DNA of 6,425 bases from positions 1 to 6,425 of the forward strand of contig JAJXTA010000177.1 in NCBI GenBank assembly GCA_021784265.1. Direction: 5' to 3'. The translations under genes and the position numbers were made by a program. The stretch comes from a bacterium (GTDB taxonomy: Bacteria; Verrucomicrobiota; Verrucomicrobiia; Limisphaerales; J093). Of this stretch, positions 5,441 through 6,425 are shown one piece after another (position 1 is the first letter of the stretch; each line of letters begins with the position of its first letter). The notes below the pieces were generated by a model. That model did no database searches. It was not told where the DNA came from and saw only the letters and a list, made by a program, of their open reading frames with translations.

Positions 5441-6292
5441 GTGGAAACGGCCTTGGCACTCACCGGAAAACGGGCGGCGGCCCGGCGCGAGGGCTTTACC
5501 TTGCTGGAGCTCATGGTTGTGGTGGTCATCATCGCGTTTGTCCTGGCGGTACTCTCCCCGGTGGTCACCCAATCCCGCCGAAACGCCCAGGGCGTCTTTT
5601 GCATGAACAATCTCAAGCAGCTCCAGATTGCGTGGGCGCTCTACGCCGAAGACCACGCCGACTGGCTGCCGGGGGTGCGCGGGGGTTCCTTCGTCGGTCC
5701 CGGGGCCTGGGTCTCCGGGTGGCTGGATTTCAGCAGCAACCCTGACAACACCAACACGGTCTATCTCACCGACGGGCGCTACGCGCAACTGGGGCCGTAC
5801 GTGAAGAGCCCCGACGTTTTCCACTGCCCCGCCGACCCGAGCACCGTCACGGTCCGCGGGCAGCTCCATTACCGCGTGCGCAGCTTCTCGATGAATTGCT
5901 GGATGAACTACGTCGGCACCGAACAAATCGGGCAAGATTATTACGAGGTGTTCCGGCGTTCGACGCAGATCATCGATCCGTCCCCCTCCGATGCCTGGGT
6001 CTTTATCGACGAACACGAAGCCAGCATCAACGACGGGCTGTTTCAAATCGATCTCAAGGACCGCGGCATTAGCACCAAGATCGTGGACTATCCGGCCAAC
6101 CGCCACAACGGCGCCGCCGGCATGTCGTTTGCCGACGGCCACACCGAGCTTAAACGGTGGGTGGACAACCGGACCGTCCCGGTGCGGAAATCCGGACAGT
6201 TGGTCCAGCTTAACGTGGCCTCCCCTGACAACCCGGATGTCGCTTGGCTCCAGGCGCGCTCGAGTCGGCCCAGGCGCGGGTCCGACCAATAA
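5441..6292 (+). CDS. Prepilin-like (type II pseudopilin) protein with H-X9-DG box
   Basis: This is a predicted type IV pilin/pseudopilin-like surface or periplasmic protein. From GTG at 5441 it has 283 residues. A basic leader (K-R-A-A-A-R-R-E-G) ends at G18, the prepilin peptidase cleavage site, followed by F19-T-L-L-E23-L with the usual Glu at +5 and a long hydrophobic helix (about 19-43). After the helix come C-M-N-N-L-K-Q-L-Q-I-A-W, a W-V-S-G-W-L-D-F segment and F-H-C-P-A-D-P, all common in the large verrucomicrobial/planctomycete families. Near the C-terminus, H222 and D232-G233 form the H-X9-DG processing-associated motif. C54, C129 and C153 could form disulfides. The reading frame is open upstream to TTG at 5390 (300 residues); I prefer 5441 because it gives a leader of normal length, and GTG at 5417 is the third option. 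No other pilus or secretion gene is adjacent, so the partner system and role remain unknown. Confidence 0.88.
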   Translation: METALALTGKRAAARREGFTLLELMVVVVIIAFVLAVLSPVVTQSRRNAQGVFCMNNLKQLQIAWALYAEDHADWLPGVRGGSFVGPGAWVSGWLDFSSNPDNTNTVYLTDGRYAQLGPYVKSPDVFHCPADPSTVTVRGQLHYRVRSFSMNCWMNYVGTEQIGQDYYEVFRRSTQIIDPSPSDAWVFIDEHEASINDGLFQIDLKDRGISTKIVDYPANRHNGAAGMSFADGHTELKRWVDNRTVPVRKSGQLVQLNVASPDNPDVAWLQARSSRPRRGSDQ

Positions 6293-6306
6293 CCGCGGCC
6301 TGGCGC

Positions 6307-6338
6307 CACCGGACCTCCGCCTCGCGGTCCCGCCGGTG
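6307..6338 (+). terminator. Hairpin after the prepilin-like gene
   Basis: CACCGG at 6307-6312 pairs with CCGGTG at 6333-6338, enclosing a second stem of CCGC (6317-6320) with GCGG (6324-6327) and a three-base loop. It begins 14 bases after the stop codon. It is a plausible transcript end for the prepilin-like gene, but only a weak T content (TTGCTTCC) follows, so a canonical intrinsic terminator is not shown. Confidence 0.35.
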
Positions 6339-6389
6339 CGGCGTTGCTTCCCCGTCGGCGAGCCCGGCCGTGGCGGTCCAGACCCTCCT

Positions 6390-6420
6390 GGCGGCCACCC
6401 CCTCATCCCCGGTGGCGGCC
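6390..6420. repeat. Inverted repeat at the right edge
   Basis: GGC-g-GCCACC at 6390-6399 pairs with GGTGGC-g-GCC at 6411-6420 around an 11-base C-rich loop: nine pairs with one G-G mismatch. It lies a few bases from the window end, so its gene context is cut off. It could be a terminator for a gene on either strand or a simple GC-rich stem. Apart from this and the hairpin at 6307-6338, I see no gene in 6293-6425. Confidence 0.3.
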
Positions 6421-6425
6421 GCTTA

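Noticed and set aside
5402..6406. Minus-strand open frame of about 334 codons antisense to the prepilin-like gene
   Set aside because: The opposite strand carries an unmistakable prepilin leader and H-X9-DG motif; this frame has only R/G/V/P-rich sequence and no motif.
1..6425. CRISPR array, insertion sequence, tRNA/rRNA gene or prophage remnant
   Set aside because: No regularly spaced direct repeats, transposase or integrase motifs, terminal inverted repeats with target duplications, or RNA-gene-like stretches were seen by eye. The non-coding spacers are each shorter than 160 bases.

Overview
The window is a high-GC bacterial chromosome fragment holding five protein-coding genes that together read as ordinary chromosomal content. 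The strongest taxonomic hint is the last gene. It is a prepilin-like protein with a G^F-T-L-L-E-L leader, a short N-N-L-K-Q-L-Q motif after the helix, and a C-terminal H-X9-DG box, a type of protein that is multiplied in Verrucomicrobiota and Planctomycetota. With the high GC, the scarcity of recognisable Shine-Dalgarno sequences and the gene mix, I infer Verrucomicrobiota, perhaps a Pedosphaera/Limisphaera relative. This is inference from protein style and is not proven by any marker gene here.

Layout from left to right. Positions 1-133 are a short GC-rich spacer containing a long-range inverted repeat and a four-run G-tract motif. Positions 134-1282 (minus) encode a secreted CE1-type alpha/beta-hydrolase esterase with an N-terminal immunoglobulin-like (E-set/CBM48-like) domain. 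A 157-bp divergent spacer follows, with the only AT-rich patch on that side. Positions 1440-3011 (plus) encode methionyl-tRNA synthetase (metG), complete at 523 residues and without zinc-knuckle cysteines. A 132-bp convergent spacer holds two GC-rich hairpins. Next is a minus-strand pair: a dihydrodipicolinate synthase/N-acetylneuraminate lyase (DHDPS/NAL) superfamily aldolase or lyase (4430-5326), followed by a major facilitator superfamily transporter (3144 to about 4433). Another divergent spacer leads to the plus-strand prepilin-like gene (about 5441-6292). The last 133 bp contain two further hairpins and no gene I can support.

Functional reading: the lyase and the transporter are stop/start-adjacent or overlapping and probably form a small operon for uptake and cleavage of a 2-keto-acid-type or sugar-acid substrate whose identity cannot be read from the sequence. 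The secreted esterase and the surface pseudopilin-like protein suit a polysaccharide-using, heterotrophic lifestyle but are not linked to the pair by operon structure. metG is a housekeeping gene transcribed alone here.

I did not find a CRISPR array, mobile element, RNA gene, defence system or obviously new multi-gene system. The points most worth checking are the start of the transporter gene, which seems to need a CTG codon overlapping the lyase stop, and the unassigned substrate of the lyase-transporter pair.
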